Shown: positions 42,538 through 53,456, numbered from the stretch's first letter. The stretch is DNA of 64,000 nt from Acanthosepion pharaonis (GCA_903632075.3 CAHIKZ030005440.1:638501-702500); one strand, 5' to 3'. Program-made: numbers and translations. Notes: generated by a model not told the origin, from the sequence alone.

Positions 42538-43062
42538 CTATTATCGTATTTTCCGGCTTACAAGACGCTTCGGCTTGGAAGACGCATCCTAATATTGGAA
42601 AAAAATTTCTAAGAAAAAAAGCCATTCTCATACAACACATTCACCTTGCGTCCTTCACATACTGGCGCCACGTATTGTTTATATTAATCACTCGTCCGAT
42701 TTTGTTTGTATGGCAATGACATACTAGCCAAGAGCAGAAACTCTCCCGCAGCTGCTATTAAACAGAGCATGTTTAAGCTTGTGGCTCGGCTCCAGGATGG
42801 TTTGGAGTCTTGGAAATACTTTTAACAGCTAAGTACTGAGCTTACATCATAGAAAAAAACTGAATTAGATAGATAGCTAACATTATAGTGTAATGACTCA
42901 ACATACAAATCCACGTCCCTATTAGTCAAGCTATTTAGGTGACCTTCCAAGCTTACTTGAGCATGGGCGTTGCCTTACATTCGTTTTGGAAGACGCACAC
43001 GTATTTTCAGGGTATTTTTTAGGGGAAAAAAGTGCATCTTGTAAGCTGGAAAATAAGGTAAT
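42538..43062. mobile_element. MITE-like element with ~30-bp inverted ends
   Basis: The left 'tattatcgtattttccggct' plus 'tacaagacgc' and the right 'gcatcttgtaagctgg' plus 'aaaataaggtaatt' are complementary with a few mismatches. 'ttggaagacgca' occurs inside each end in opposite contexts. About 525 bp, no transposase. A 70- to 94-codon frame across the left end is not convincing coding. Confidence 0.6.
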
Positions 43063-43780
43063 TAAAAAAGGAAAACATTTTTCATTCAGATTTCGGAAGA
43101 GCTAATATTAAAAAACAAAGAAAAATAAATCACATGTGACATTTTTCTAAAATATGTAATTATATTCCTTATCTCGTAGGGGGTCATTTTCTTCTTAGTT
43201 TTCACCAGAAGCTAACGCCCAAAATTTAAATGTATAAAACTCTTTTACAAAAAATTAAGTTATGTTTTTTTTTAAATGCTTAAGAAAGAATAATCCCTAA
43301 TTCCTAACTAATGAAATTAATTTAACTTAAAACAAACCCCAAAATGTTATACGTTTTGTTTTTAAAATTCTTAATTTACTATATTTTTTAATTTAAACTT
43401 TAGACAACGAAATAAGCGGAAAAAAACCCTGTCAACTTGACTTTATTCAAAACTCAATTTCTTTCCCTTCTCGTTTTCTCGGTTGGTTTTATGATTTGGA
43501 AGAATATGTAGCGTCAGCCAGTTGTTAATCATCTGGTTGATGCTTCAAGCTGAAGTTACAAAATTGTTTTGTGACACGAACGTCATTATTCTAAGAGAGG
43601 ATACCGACATTTGTGTATATTAACGTTCATAAGCCCCAAGAGCCACTCAAAGTAATAAATGAGTTGTGTAAAAGAGAGTGGTCGGATGTAAAAATTATCC
43701 CGAGAAGGATAGATAACGATCGACTCATGGCTTGACGATCTTAAGATTATAGGAAAGAAGCCACGTAGGAGTATGCTTTT
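43063..43780. other. AT-rich, with one dispersed repeat piece
   Basis: Mostly unrecognised. 'ccaagagccactcaaagtaa' at 43,631 is the second copy of the repeat at 3203, followed by 'gagagtggtcgga' and 'gatagataacgatcgac'. Confidence 0.4.
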
Positions 43781-43784
43781 TAAT

Positions 43785-43930
43785 CAATTCACCCCATGCA
43801 AGGCGATAATGCCACTAAGACACAAAAAGTTACTGGGAGTGAAAGAGAATGAAAATGGCTTTAGAAGGAATCGAAGACCCAGTCCTAAACAGGGAAGAAC
43901 GCTTTAACCTCGGCTCCTGTTCAAAAGATC
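43785..43930 (-). repeat. LINE-type 3' end repeat
   Basis: On minus it reads 'ggttccttctaatgtc'-family sequence: 'ctgtttaggactgggtcttc', then 'tgtcttagtggcattatcgc' and 'cttgcatggggtgaattg'. Only the terminal ~145 bp is present. It faces the next copy at 44,090. Confidence 0.65.
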
Positions 43931-44089
43931 GGGGAGGTGTGTGTAGGTAAAAATCTGAGTTTAATTTTCTCCTTACAAATGGAGGATTTCCTCCTTATAA
44001 TATATGTATATATATATGACCGATCAAGAATGAATAAGAGTAGATAATTTCGCCTGACGCCCCAATAAAAGTAAATAGGTTCGATTATC

Positions 44090-44265
44090 GCCCAGTTTAC
44101 ACTCCTCCTGGGTCTTTTGAACAGGATTAAACGTTTATCACTTGTTCCCTATTTAGTATTGGGTGTCCGGTTCCTTCTAAATTAAAAAAAAAAATCTTTT
44201 TCACATCCAGTAGCACCTTGCATCTTAGTGGCATTATTGCCTTGGTAGGGTAAACTGATTAAAAA
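44090..44265 (+). repeat. LINE-type 3' end repeat, inverted partner
   Basis: 'ctcctcctgggtcttttgaa', 'caggattaaacgtttatcac', 'tattgggtgtccggttcctt', then after an A-run 'gcatcttagtggcattattg'. It is the mirror image of 43,785-43,930. Confidence 0.65.
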
Positions 44266-44436
44266 CAAAAAAAAAAATGCTTTTTATTTCTTTTGAAATA
44301 ATTTGACATTTTGTTTCTAATTTTGAATATTTCCCGCCATTTTTATTTTATCTTACAGCATTTTGATATTATGATTTTATTTTTCACCAGAAAAGGATCA
44401 TCGGAAACTAATTTGCTTTAAATAAAAAGTCAAACA

Positions 44437-44606
44437 GACTCCACCTAGGTCTTTCGAACAAGAGTAAAGGTTTATCCCTTGTTTTTTTGTTTAGTATTGG
44501 GTTTCCGGTCCCTTCTAATGTCTTCCCATTATCTTTCTCTCCCAGCAGTCCATCACATCTTAGTGGCATTATCGCCTTGATGGAAGTGAACTGATTAAAA
44601 CAAAAA
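44437..44606 (+). repeat. LINE-type 3' end repeat, third copy
   Basis: 'cacctaggtctttcgaacaa', 'gagtaaaggtttatcccttg', 'ttggg.ttccgg.ccttctaatg' and 'catcttagtggcattatcgc'. The terminus is the same as that of the LINE fragments, while the upstream part differs, so either a second LINE subfamily or a SINE shares the tail. Confidence 0.65.
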
Positions 44607-45076
44607 TGTTTTCATTCTCCAAGATTATATGTTATGATTTGACCCCGAATATGATCTTGAAGTGAGATTACCGCCGGCGAGAAGAAAGAATTCTGTAATT
44701 TAAAATAATAATAGTGAACGTTAGATTTTGTTTAGGACAAATGAAAAAGCCTTCCTAACTTAAAAAAAAAAGAAGTTTCTCAAAGAGATTCCCAAGTAAT
44801 TCGAATTAATAAAGAACACCTTCATTTGCCTTGAGCTGCTAGGATTCCTATTCACACAGATCGAAAAATTAGCAGAACCTTATCCTTTCGATATAGTAAA
44901 GATTTCCTTTGGATTTAGGTATTGTTAAGTGGACATTTTAAAACTGTTACGTTGAAAATTGATAAAACCCCCGATACGACATATTTATTTTGCTCTGTTT
45001 GGGTTGAGAAAAAATTTGGCAAACTTCGACGTTTGAGCCCCCGTCCCGTGAAATAAAGTAAAATAAAATAAATGGA
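44607..45076. other. No gene recognised
   Basis: AT-rich sequence, nothing identifiable. Confidence 0.5.
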
Positions 45077-45673
45077 GTGTCAAAAGAATGGTTTTTCCCT
45101 TGACACCGCTAATATTTTAACTACCTTCACTCCTTGGCAATGTTTATTGTTTTTAAAAGTCATAATTAGAAGTGTAATAAGACCTAAACATATGACGAAA
45201 GTGAATTTATACATTTTTTTATTCTTGCTAATTGACAGCAAAATAATAAACACTGTTTATTTATTAGATTGTTTATTGAATTGTTTAGCAAAAGATCGGC
45301 TATGGCCAATCGATTCGAACTTTATAAAGTGGTAAATAATAAGCATGTCCATATATTTTAATAATTTAGTAAATGTTTATAAATTTTTGAATAAAAATTG
45401 TTTTTATATTTATTTCATTATAAATTGTAAAATGATAAATATTGCATTGCATTCGTTTTAATTGTATATGAAATTATTCATGTAAATAATCTTATAAATA
45501 AATAGTGTTTAATATTTTTGTTGTAAATTCTCAAGAAAAACGTATAAATTCAATTTCATCATATCTTTAGTTTTTATTACATAATAATAGGTTTTTAACG
45601 CAATAAACATAGGCGGGGAGTGAAGGTAGTCAAAATAATAGCGGTGTCAAGGGAAAAACCGTCTTTTTGACAC
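45077..45673. mobile_element. MITE with ~59-bp terminal inverted repeats
   Basis: The left terminus 'gtgtcaaaagaatggttttt' continuing 'cccttgacaccgcta' and 'actaccttcactcc' pairs with the right 'ggagtgaaggtagt', 'tagcggtgtcaagggaaaaa' and 'ccgtctttttgacac'. Only a few mismatches are visible. The interior is very AT-rich and has no transposase. An 87-codon frame from the left end is lost in stops. Length is 597 bp. The flanking target duplication is unclear. Confidence 0.85.
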
Positions 45674-45922
45674 ATCTAAGGCCCATGTTGGCCGAAAATA
45701 ATTTTATATTTACTTTATTTACTTAGAGGAAATTAAATATATTTCATTATTTATTTTTTTGCTGATGTATTAATTTCAGATCAGGATTTAAAATCTAGAA
45801 ATTAGCGATATCAGATGAATTACGAAACCTGAAATAATTCGTATCTAGGAATTATTTCTGACATGAAAGCCAAATTTCATAAACAAAGTGATGCATGCAT
45901 TTTTTTTCACATTAAGCAAATA

Positions 45923-47113
45923 TTAGGTTGAGTCATAAGCAAATATTAGGCTGAGTCATAAGAAATTTCAGTTTTGGGAAACCGATTGTAATGAGCAACA
46001 TATCATCCTAAGCTAATCTTAAATATTAGGTTGGCCAGAAAGCCATGACTCACTTTGAAAGCGGAAAGAAAACAACAAATCTTGATTGCTGGTGGAATTT
46101 CCAACGAATACTGAATTTCAAGCTTGTTCCACACGGTGACGCCATAAACGCTAAACTGTATTGCCAGCAGCTTGGCCGTGTGTACGACAAACTAAAGAAG
46201 GAGTATCCTGCTTTGGTGAGTCGAGGTCGGCAAGACAATGCAAGACAAAGCGAGGCTACACACTGCCAGGTTGACTAAAGAGAAGTTCAAACAGATGGAC
46301 TGTGTTGAGATTCTTCCACATCCACCATTCAGACCCGATGCTGCTCCGAGCGACTATGGTCTACTCCTCTCAATGGCATACTTCCTCCGCGATCAGCGAT
46401 TCAACACTTTTGATGAAAGGAAGAAAGCTTGTTTATAGTTTGTTGATTCAAAACCAACGGGACAGATTTGGATGCTGGATGATCGCTGTCAGAAGATTGT
46501 CAAGAATCATGGACTCAATTTGAAGAATAAATGTTGCTTCATAAAATTTTGTTGTTTTCTTTCCGCTTCCTAAGTGAGTCAGGATTTGCTGGCCAATCAG
46601 AGAATATCATAAAATAGGTTAAAAAAATAAAAATAAAAAATAAAAGAAAAATAGGTTTACATCCGACAATATTAAACGTAGAAGGTTCGAGGGAAGAAAG
46701 AGAATGTTGTGTGTGCGGTGCGATCGTTGAGGTATATCATTTAAATATTGTTCTTAAAATACGATGAAACACTAAATGCACATTTATACTTCCAGCAGCT
46801 GCAATGTGTCTATAAATGTTTAGCCGAAACAATCACAATGAGTTGTGTAAAAGGAGAATTTGACAACTAGGTTGGTCCGTTCTACGAAACCTACCAATTT
46901 TTACCTGACAGCACTCCAATTGATTATTACTATTTTCAATCCCTGCAAAATGCTATGATGAGTGGAAATATTTCTCACATGAAAACCTGCGGTATTTTTT
47001 AATCAAATGGTATCGACGAGATGACAATTCATTAATTGAATAAAATATAATTGTACTTTTTTGAAGGTTAAAATTAATAATCAAAACCAGAAATTATTTA
47101 TGACTCAACCTAA
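45923..47113 (+). mobile_element. Mariner remnant (outer), interrupted
   Basis: The left terminus 'ttaggttgagtcataag' (45,923, with a second diverged copy at 45,946) pairs with the right 'ttatgactcaacctaa' ending at 47,113. TA precedes the left end. At 46,795-46,990 broken frames still show QQL-, FLPDSTPIDYYYFQSLQN-like mariner C-terminal sequence including the third catalytic Asp. Most of the gene is missing, and a different mariner copy lies inside it (46,026-46,598). Confidence 0.65.
46026..46598 (+). mobile_element. Nested mariner deletion derivative with ~48-bp TIRs
   Basis: The left end 'ggttggccagaaagccatga' to 'aaagaaaacaac' (46,029-46,076) and right end 'gttgttttctttccgc' to 'tgctggccaatc' (46,551-46,598) are inverted repeats with a handful of mismatches. 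Between them are transposase blocks: CWWNFQRIL, YCQQLGRVYDKLKKEYPALV, then in another frame KARLHTARLTKEKFKQM, EILPHPPFRPDAAPSDY with the third Asp. The N-terminal helix-turn-helix half is deleted, and a frameshift separates the two blocks near the second Asp (QDNARQ/QDKARLH). Confidence 0.85.
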
Positions 47114-47214
47114 TTGTTCAATGCTCAAATTAATTTTGACATTCACGTCCTTTGAGATAATTTATCAGCTGAAGAGATAGTGAACAGTTTGGGAGATAAT
47201 AAAAATGGCCGAGT

Positions 47215-47610
47215 GGCCAACAAACGTTTTCATTCAACGCGACTACAGTGTGGCCTGAAAGTCTTGTTACTCCGACATGATATAATTTTCTATTTCAAAT
47301 GGCCGACATGAGTTCCTACAGTTTGAAAAAGAGGCTGCCTGAAAGTGCGTGGACACATGATCGTGTGTATTGTGGCAAGAGCATGGAGGAAGTGCGATAT
47401 GAGTTCACTGCAAGATTTGGCAAACCATCTACTCCGAAGAGAACGACACTGCGATGTGAACTTAAACCATTTCTCACAGGATCAATTAAGGACAAACCCA
47501 GGACATGACGACCCTCAACGCAAAGGGACACATGTGTAGTGGTGGGGAAATCGGTGCTACGATCACCCAAGAAGTCACTAAAAAACGTCTTTTGGGTAGG
47601 GACCACCCTG
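47215..47610 (+). pseudogene. Transposase N-terminal fragment, Tc1/mariner-like
   Basis: A frame at 47,299-47,508, continued in another frame, reads RVYCGKSMEEVRYEFTARFG, then TGSIKDKPRT and, after a shift, RSPKKSLK. That layout (first helix-turn-helix, TGS..DK.R.GRP-like linker, SP.KS..R start of the second) is typical of the DNA-binding half of mariner-type transposases. No catalytic part follows. Family assignment is by pattern only. Confidence 0.5.
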
Positions 47611-47719
47611 TAGACTGGCAATATACCTAAAAAACAGTACAAGACTGACTTAATTGGATAACAGAAAAACGTACTCATTTACTATCTAAAAGCAGATCAA
47701 AGTTACAACATTGATGAGT

Positions 47720-48135
47720 CAGACATATCTTTTTTCTTTAATGTGCCGTGCTTTTTCAGGACGTGATCGATCATGGCTCTCCACAACTTCCTATCTTTTC
47801 TAGCGCTTAAATTTTATATCTTTCTCGCTCTCTGTTCTGCTATCCATTTACACAAGCTTGTTAACTAGGTTACTCAGTATTTCTTTCTCTCTCTCCTCTG
47901 CCTTCAATATGTCTCATGAGTATCAAATACTCCAAGCCTTCTTTTCTCGTTATGTGTCCCGCAAATTTAAAATATTTCTTTCTGATTCTTAGCATAAATG
48001 TCCTTTTTTGTTTCTATTTTTCTTAAAACTTCCTCATTGTTCACATGTTACGTCCATGGAATTCTCATCTTTCGTTTGTCGAGCCACGCCTCTGTTGTCT
48101 TCCTTTCATCTATGGAAGAAATAGTCCATAGACTG
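47720..48135 (-). pseudogene. RTE-like LINE C-terminal fragment
   Basis: The minus-strand translation gives an EAWLDKRKMRIPWT-like stretch, NEEVLRKI..KR, RIRKKYFKFAGHITRKEGLE and a GRE-rich tail. These match the well-known C-terminal segment after the reverse transcriptase in RTE/L1-type elements. It has at least one stop (before HVNNEE) and both ends are truncated. It differs from the other LINE family of this window. Confidence 0.65.
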
Positions 48136-49125
48136 ATATTACATAGCAGTCCATCACTTTTTTCTTTCTTTCTAACGAAAGTTCTTAATGCTTTTGAGCC
48201 AGGCACACTTTTCGAAGAAATATATAACTATTATTTTATGAGTACGAAAGCTTTGAGGCAGAGAAATGAATCCTCTCGGCTTCAGTTTTATGCTTTGACT
48301 ATCAAGCCACCACTGTCGATATAATCGGATTGGGCTTTCTAACACCCTATCGGTATTTTTCGATTTTTACATTTCTGGATGGCTTCAAAGATCAAAAAGC
48401 GTCTCAAATGCGCGTCACGCAACAAGACCGATTTAATAAGTCGAAAACAGTCTTGTTTGATATAGAAGTCCTACTAGGATTTGTTTATTTCTGTTATCCA
48501 AAACTGGTAGCCATATATATCACGCTTTTAAACCAAGTAATTCACGGCACAGAATATTTTAAAGTTTACAATATTTAAACTGTCAATAATTGTTGAAACT
48601 TCTTCAAATATAATAGATCTATGTCAAAATGGTGTTTTATTAAACCAACACTTCCATTTAGACTTCAAGCCTCGCGTAATCTCGGGGTACGTTTGTAATT
48701 TAATTCTATTTGTTTCACTGTTCCTATTAAATTTGCAAAGGAGGCGAGTGCTAGGCAAATTTAAATTATATCACTAAAACTCTCTTTTTGCTGTCAAATA
48801 AACAAGTTTGGTTGTTGTCATTTATCAAAGGGTTGACACGAAAGGCAATTTGCTTTTTTTTACGGGGCGACGAGATTAAATTAAAATTTAGCTCTACTAA
48901 GATGGATTCTTATTTTTCAATCAAATTTTAATTTGATATCAATGTTCAGTTCGTAAATTGTAAAAAAAGAAAAAAAAAGAAAAAGAAAGATTTAGCTATG
49001 CGTTTCCCGGGAAGTGACTTTTTTAAACTATAGAACATTGTTTGGAGTGTGGTTTCACAATATTTATTTGTAAAATATGGCACAAACGGGGAGGTTTTCA
49101 TTAGTTAGTTCTGCTATGTAACCAA
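48136..49125. other. No gene recognised
   Basis: Open frames at 47,998-48,324 and 48,330-48,578 are partly antisense of the LINE fragment and otherwise show no domain. From 48,600 the sequence is AT-rich. Confidence 0.4.
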
Positions 49126-49127
49126 TC

Positions 49128-49698
49128 CTGACATGGCATCTCGGCTTCAGTCACTTTCCCATCGACGTGACGTGGCTTTTCTAAAAATATTTTCATAGCA
49201 ATTGTTCTGATGAGCTTCTTGGGAACTAGTAAGGTCTTCATAGAGATTTGGATGTATTATGGTGGCTGTAGTAAGAATGGTAAGTAAGAATTGGTTGTTT
49301 TTGTATAAGGAAGACTGTAGTATGTTTGGATCAGTAATTGTCGCTAGCTAAGTTTAAGATAAGACAGATTGAGGACCAGCCTTCCCCTATCTCCCCTTTT
49401 GGTCTTGTGTCACATTTTTGTACTATATCCAAATAAATATGGCTTTCCTCCTTGATGTCTCGACTGCATGAATTTAAGCGTGCTATTGGATTATCAACAA
49501 TTTATTGTTGGACTGGTAGATGTAACCGTAAGTTCTATTCAGATTCTCGCCTGTGGAATTCCTTCCCTTCCGATTTCTTGCTTCCCTGATAACTACAATC
49601 TTCAAAAATTTAAATGCAACGTCAATCGTCGTCATCTGTCTTCTTGAAGCCATCTCCTTTCTTGTCCTTTTCCTCACATCTCCTTACTAGCAGTGCTT
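49128..49698 (+). pseudogene. LINE 3' end split by an insertion
   Basis: Part 1 (49,128-49,220): 'ctgacatggcatctcggctt' to 'tctgatgagctt'. Part 2 (49,456-49,698): 'tgatgtctcgactgcatgaa' to 'catctccttact'. The two parts join cleanly in the LINE if the 235 bp between them is removed. The usual 'cttgcgtcctagtggcttta' terminus appears only at 50,100, after a second inserted piece (49,702-50,090). Confidence 0.8.
49221..49455. mobile_element. 235-bp insertion in LINE
   Basis: Flanked by 'cttg' on the left (49,218) and again on the right (49,458), a possible 4-bp target duplication. Its end 'ccaaataaatatggctttcc' includes AATAAA. No coding. It could be a solo LTR or other short element; termini are not diagnostic. 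Confidence 0.5.
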
Positions 49699-49701
49699 AG
49701 C

Positions 49702-50090
49702 AGTCAGGGTTGACCAGGGGTAGCATCTTAATTGTCTGCTTGGCTGGAGAATCGATGTCTGTGACTGTAGAGGGAGTGACAATCTCTGTTGCAGAGGTCG
49801 CATGTGTGTTCTGTCTCTGGTCTTTTGGAGCTGTCACTTTGCTTTCTGCGGCCCTTCCCTTCCGTGGCAACTTGTGTCAACTTCTCCCCTGACTTGAGGT
49901 GTTTGGTCAGGGTTCCTCTTCATTTGGATCGTATGGCTGCCAGGCTTTCCCAGGACTCTGCATTGATGTCCACAGCTTTCATGTCGCGCGTCCGCAGTAC
50001 CGCAGCTGTAGCCACCCGGCAGGTCTTCTTCCAGAGGCCAGCTCTCCATACAGGAGGTCTTTGGTGATGTGGCATTCACATACTATACCA
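49702..50090 (-). pseudogene. LINE C-terminus with zinc finger, opposite strand
   Basis: The minus translation contains KDLLYGELASGRRPAGWLQL with RYC, a WTSMQSPGKAWQ-like stretch (alanine/tryptophan-rich in the family), a Lys/Arg-rich linker, and a final HTCDLCNRDCHSLYSH: two cysteines and a histidine of a C2H2-type finger. This is the familiar tail of another LINE lineage. At least two stops break it. It lies antisense within the 3' region of the plus-strand LINE. Confidence 0.7.
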
Positions 50091-50094
50091 CTCC

Positions 50095-50150
50095 CTGTAC
50101 CTCCTTGCGTCCTAGTGGCTTTATCGCCTTGTTTGACGTGAAACTTGCTA
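50095..50150 (+). repeat. LINE 3' terminus
   Basis: 'cttgcgtcctagtggcttta' with 'tcgccttgtttgacgtgaaa' closes the interrupted plus-strand LINE. Confidence 0.75.
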
Positions 50151-50550
50151 TCAAACTTTTCATTATATAACGCCAATTTGGCTATGATGCATGTGCAATG
50201 TATACCCTTATCAGATTGGGTGTCATGGTATGTTGGGCTCGTTCTATGGACAAAATAGTTGCGCATACTTTACACCGACCACAGTGGTTGTTGATTGGCG
50301 GAACACAATCTTACTATCAATTCTATAACAGACTAAACTAAACTAAATTACATTTAATTTGACCCGAGTTGGCAAATTTCCAGATTCTCAGTGATGATTG
50401 AATTTTAATTCGGTTGATCCTCACAGGGTGTCCTAAATTGGTGGCCTTGTGCCTCCCTTGGTATGTATCTACACCCCCGCCCGGCGATTAGCAGACACAC
50501 GCATTTAGAAAAATTAAATGAAGACTTTATCACAATGAATTAGCTTAACC
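50151..50550. other. No gene recognised
   Basis: Unremarkable sequence. 'acacccccgcccggcgatta' near 50,470 is locally GC-rich without a recognised role. Confidence 0.4.
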
Positions 50551-50551
50551 C

Positions 50552-50830
50552 TAACACTTAGCAACCTCCCGTCTGAGTCAAGCGAACATGGTCAGTACTT
50601 AGATGAAGGGGCGTTCTGGAATACCAGGTGCTGTAAGCTTGGAATTGGAAATCGGGTTTTTTATATTCACTTATGCGCAGGTACTGTCGTCTCCCCAACA
50701 ATGGGTTAATTAGTAGAACTTGTACTAGGAAATCATTCTTATTTAAAAAAAATGTCCTGAAAATTTAAAAATATTTTCTGGCTTTAAATAACCTGATAAG
50801 CCGTAAAAATCCAATTAATCAATCTAAGGC
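50552..50830 (+). mobile_element. 5S-headed SINE
   Basis: The head 'cttagcaacctc', 'ggtcagtacttagatgaagg', 'ctggaataccaggtgctgta' (50,555-50,636) is the 3' half of a 5S rRNA gene. It joins 'agcttggaattggaaatcgg' directly, so the tRNA-like piece present in the minus-strand copies is mostly skipped. The body continues to 'aacctgataagccgtaaaaa'. Confidence 0.75.
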
Positions 50831-50884
50831 AAGAAATAAGAATGGATATTAGGTTTGGGGCTTTTTTACACTATTTTTCACCCA

Positions 50885-51020
50885 ACCCAAGGCTCAAGAG
50901 CTATTCAAGGTAGCGCTTACTGAATGGGGTTGTTTTACGGACGTAAGTATAGTAGATTATGAGATAAGGACAGATAACAGTTGAACCTATATTTGAACAT
51001 GTTTAGATTGTAGTGGTTGC
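50885..51020 (+). repeat. Third copy of 'caagagc.attcaaggta' repeat
   Basis: 'ggctcaagagctattcaagg' with downstream 'gataaggacagataacagtt'. Compare 3203 and 43,631. Confidence 0.35.
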
Positions 51021-51540
51021 ATCATTTCGGGTGTTTGTTAAAAAAATAAAAAGCAGCGGCCTTTTAGAAAAAGTTGTCCGAATGGAATTTTGTTCATATC
51101 AATTGAATATTAAAATAGTAATATTATTATTTCTTTTTAAGAACCCTTCTTGTCAAAAATTCCCTTAAAGTCGAATAGATTCGAACAAATTCTAAAGAAA
51201 AATGCCTGTCGTTTTAACCTTAGGGTAGCAACCAGTGAGTGTTGGATAAAAAATAATTCCAGAACATTTTTAAGATTATGAAGAAGTGTGTCAATAAGAA
51301 GATTTTTTGAAACAAATGAAAGAGTTTTTTTTCCTTTTTGAACCTCACCCTCCGCTTTCTGTTTGAAGCATGTTTACCATTTCTGTACGAATAAATAAAT
51401 ATGTAAGTACTGCAATTGAAAAAAAATTAGAGAAAATTAGGAGAATTTAATATGATTTTTTTTTCAAGACACAAGAACATCGGGTAAAACTTATCTCATT
51501 GACCGACTCCAGAGCTTCGCGTCAAATTTCTCATCACAGC
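51021..51540. other. No gene recognised
   Basis: AT-rich sequence with nothing identifiable. Confidence 0.5.
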
Positions 51541-51544
51541 CAGA

Positions 51545-51800
51545 TTTTAAAATAAAATCATATCTTATGCAAGGCAGTAAATCCACTAAGAAACAAGGGG
51601 TTCCTGGGCGTGAAAGAATAAGATAAACCTTATGAAGTGGGTGAGAATAATAGAATCAAGGAGACAGTAGATAACGGTTTATATTGCATTTAAATATTTG
51701 AAGATCAAAGTTGGCCAGAAAATATGAAAGTGAAAGAGACTTCCAAAGCAAGAAAAGAAACTGTTAGCATAGTATTTAAGAAATTAGAAATTATTCTCCA
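51545..51800 (-). pseudogene. LINE 3' end fragment
   Basis: On minus it ends with 'cttagtggatttactgcctt'. Upstream are the KFKCNINRYLLS- and LL-rich tail and 'gtttcttttcttgctttgga'. Only the last ~250 bp is present and it is highly diverged. Confidence 0.65.
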
Positions 51801-51899
51801 GAATCTAAGATTAACGAATCTTAAAAATATTATAGGACACATTGTTAATAATTCTTCATGACAAAGAATCAAAACATTTTTATAATTTTTTTAATGATA

Positions 51900-52440
51900 T
51901 CACCCCATGCAAGGCAGTAAAGCCCCTAAGACACAAGAGGGGGGGTTATTGAATTTTTAAAGATTAAGAAAAAAAGAGAAACATTATTAAGGAGCGAGAA
52001 CAAAAGAATCGTAATCAGGAGGGTGGTAAATAACGATTGACATTGCATTTAAATATTTAAAGATAAAAATTAACTGGAAAACATAGAACCAGAAGAATGT
52101 TCCACAAGCGAGAAGTGCGATAGAAGAAACCGTTAGCATAGAACTTACAGTTACATCTAGCTATTTCAACTGTAAAACGATGAGACCTAGCTGCCAATCT
52201 AGTACTGCGTTTAAATTCATAAAGTCTGGGTACTATAGCCAAACAATTATCATGAAAATATTTATAGAAAAGGCACAGGGAAGCTACATTACGGCTGTGA
52301 GACAGTGAGTGATGTTGAGATGCCAGGTCAGGACCAATAATATTGCTGATTCTCCTTTTATCAAAATGTCGAGATATACAGCGGGAGAACACAACCCTAT
52401 GTGGCAGTCATGTTCAAGGTATGGACGAATGGATGCCGAC
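51900..52440 (-). pseudogene. LINE ORF2 C-terminus, longest intact frame
   Basis: A 111-codon minus frame (52,392-52,057) is the best-preserved LINE coding piece here: RRISNIIGPDLAS, SLSHSRNVASLCLFYKYFHD, PRLYEFKRSTRLAARSHRF, CNCKFYANGFFYRTSRLWN and CFPVNFYL, including the conserved tryptophan. The 3' terminus 'gtcttaggggctttactgcc' (on minus) is at 51,908-51,930. 5' of the frame, similarity continues into 'acatagggttgtgttctccc'. The reverse-transcriptase core is absent. Confidence 0.85.
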
Positions 52441-52444
52441 AAGA

Positions 52445-53060
52445 AAAAAAATTGTCACAGTGAACCTAATTTCTTAGCGCCAGTTGTCGCAATGGATTCA
52501 AAATAATCTTTCTCAGTCATCCGAGAATATAAGGTCGAGAAGGACTCACTAAAATGGAGGCTAGTATTAGTCACGTTGATGTGAAGCAGGAAAGGGTGTT
52601 TAAGGTGAATGCGCAGCAAATTATCGAACATCTGGCCTTGATAAGCGTTTTGAGGCGAAACTCTGGACTCAGTTAATGAAATAAGTCCATGGAAGTTTTT
52701 CTTGATTTATTGAATAAAAAAAAAATATATATATATATCGAATAAAAAAGAAGATTAAATCAAGGGACGTAACTGCACGAAAAAGCAGATTCTTCCCTTT
52801 AATAAAAGAAAATATGCAGATATTGATAAGTGAGGAAAGAACGCCACGATTTTGCTTTTTCTTCTGTTTTATGTAAATCCTTAATTTTATAGTTGAATAC
52901 AAAACCTTTCCATTATATCACACGTTGGAGTAATTGCAGATGTATTATAAGCGCTCGTAGGAGTTTTTGATCGACCTTTTTTTGTCAGTTTTTTTTTCTT
53001 AATATCAGACGTTCAGCAGTAAATGGAAAAAAAATGAAAAAAAATGTTTGTAGACATATA
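52445..53060. other. No gene recognised
   Basis: A short (TA)n near 52,725. The rest is AT-rich unique-looking sequence with no domain. Confidence 0.5.
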
Positions 53061-53069
53061 CACACATGT

Positions 53070-53102
<33 letters not shown>

Positions 53103-53405
53103 ATGTCTATATATATATATATATAACTACGCGTATATTATATGCAGATAAAATATAGGGAAGACTAAAAGAAAATTAAATTGCAATGAAACCATTTAAA
53201 TAAAATAAAACATTTTAACAAAAAATTAGAGGAGGAAGCAAAATCCTGAAATAGCCAAATAAATTGGGGTTTAAAACAAAGAAAACCTTTTAAAATGTTA
53301 CAATACATCAATGGAAAATATACGTTTTCAAATTTTTCAAAACAATAAAAAAGGAAAAAAAGCTCTAAAAACATAGGCAAATAACTGCAAATTCTACAAA
53401 ATGTA

Positions 53406-53456
<51 letters not shown>

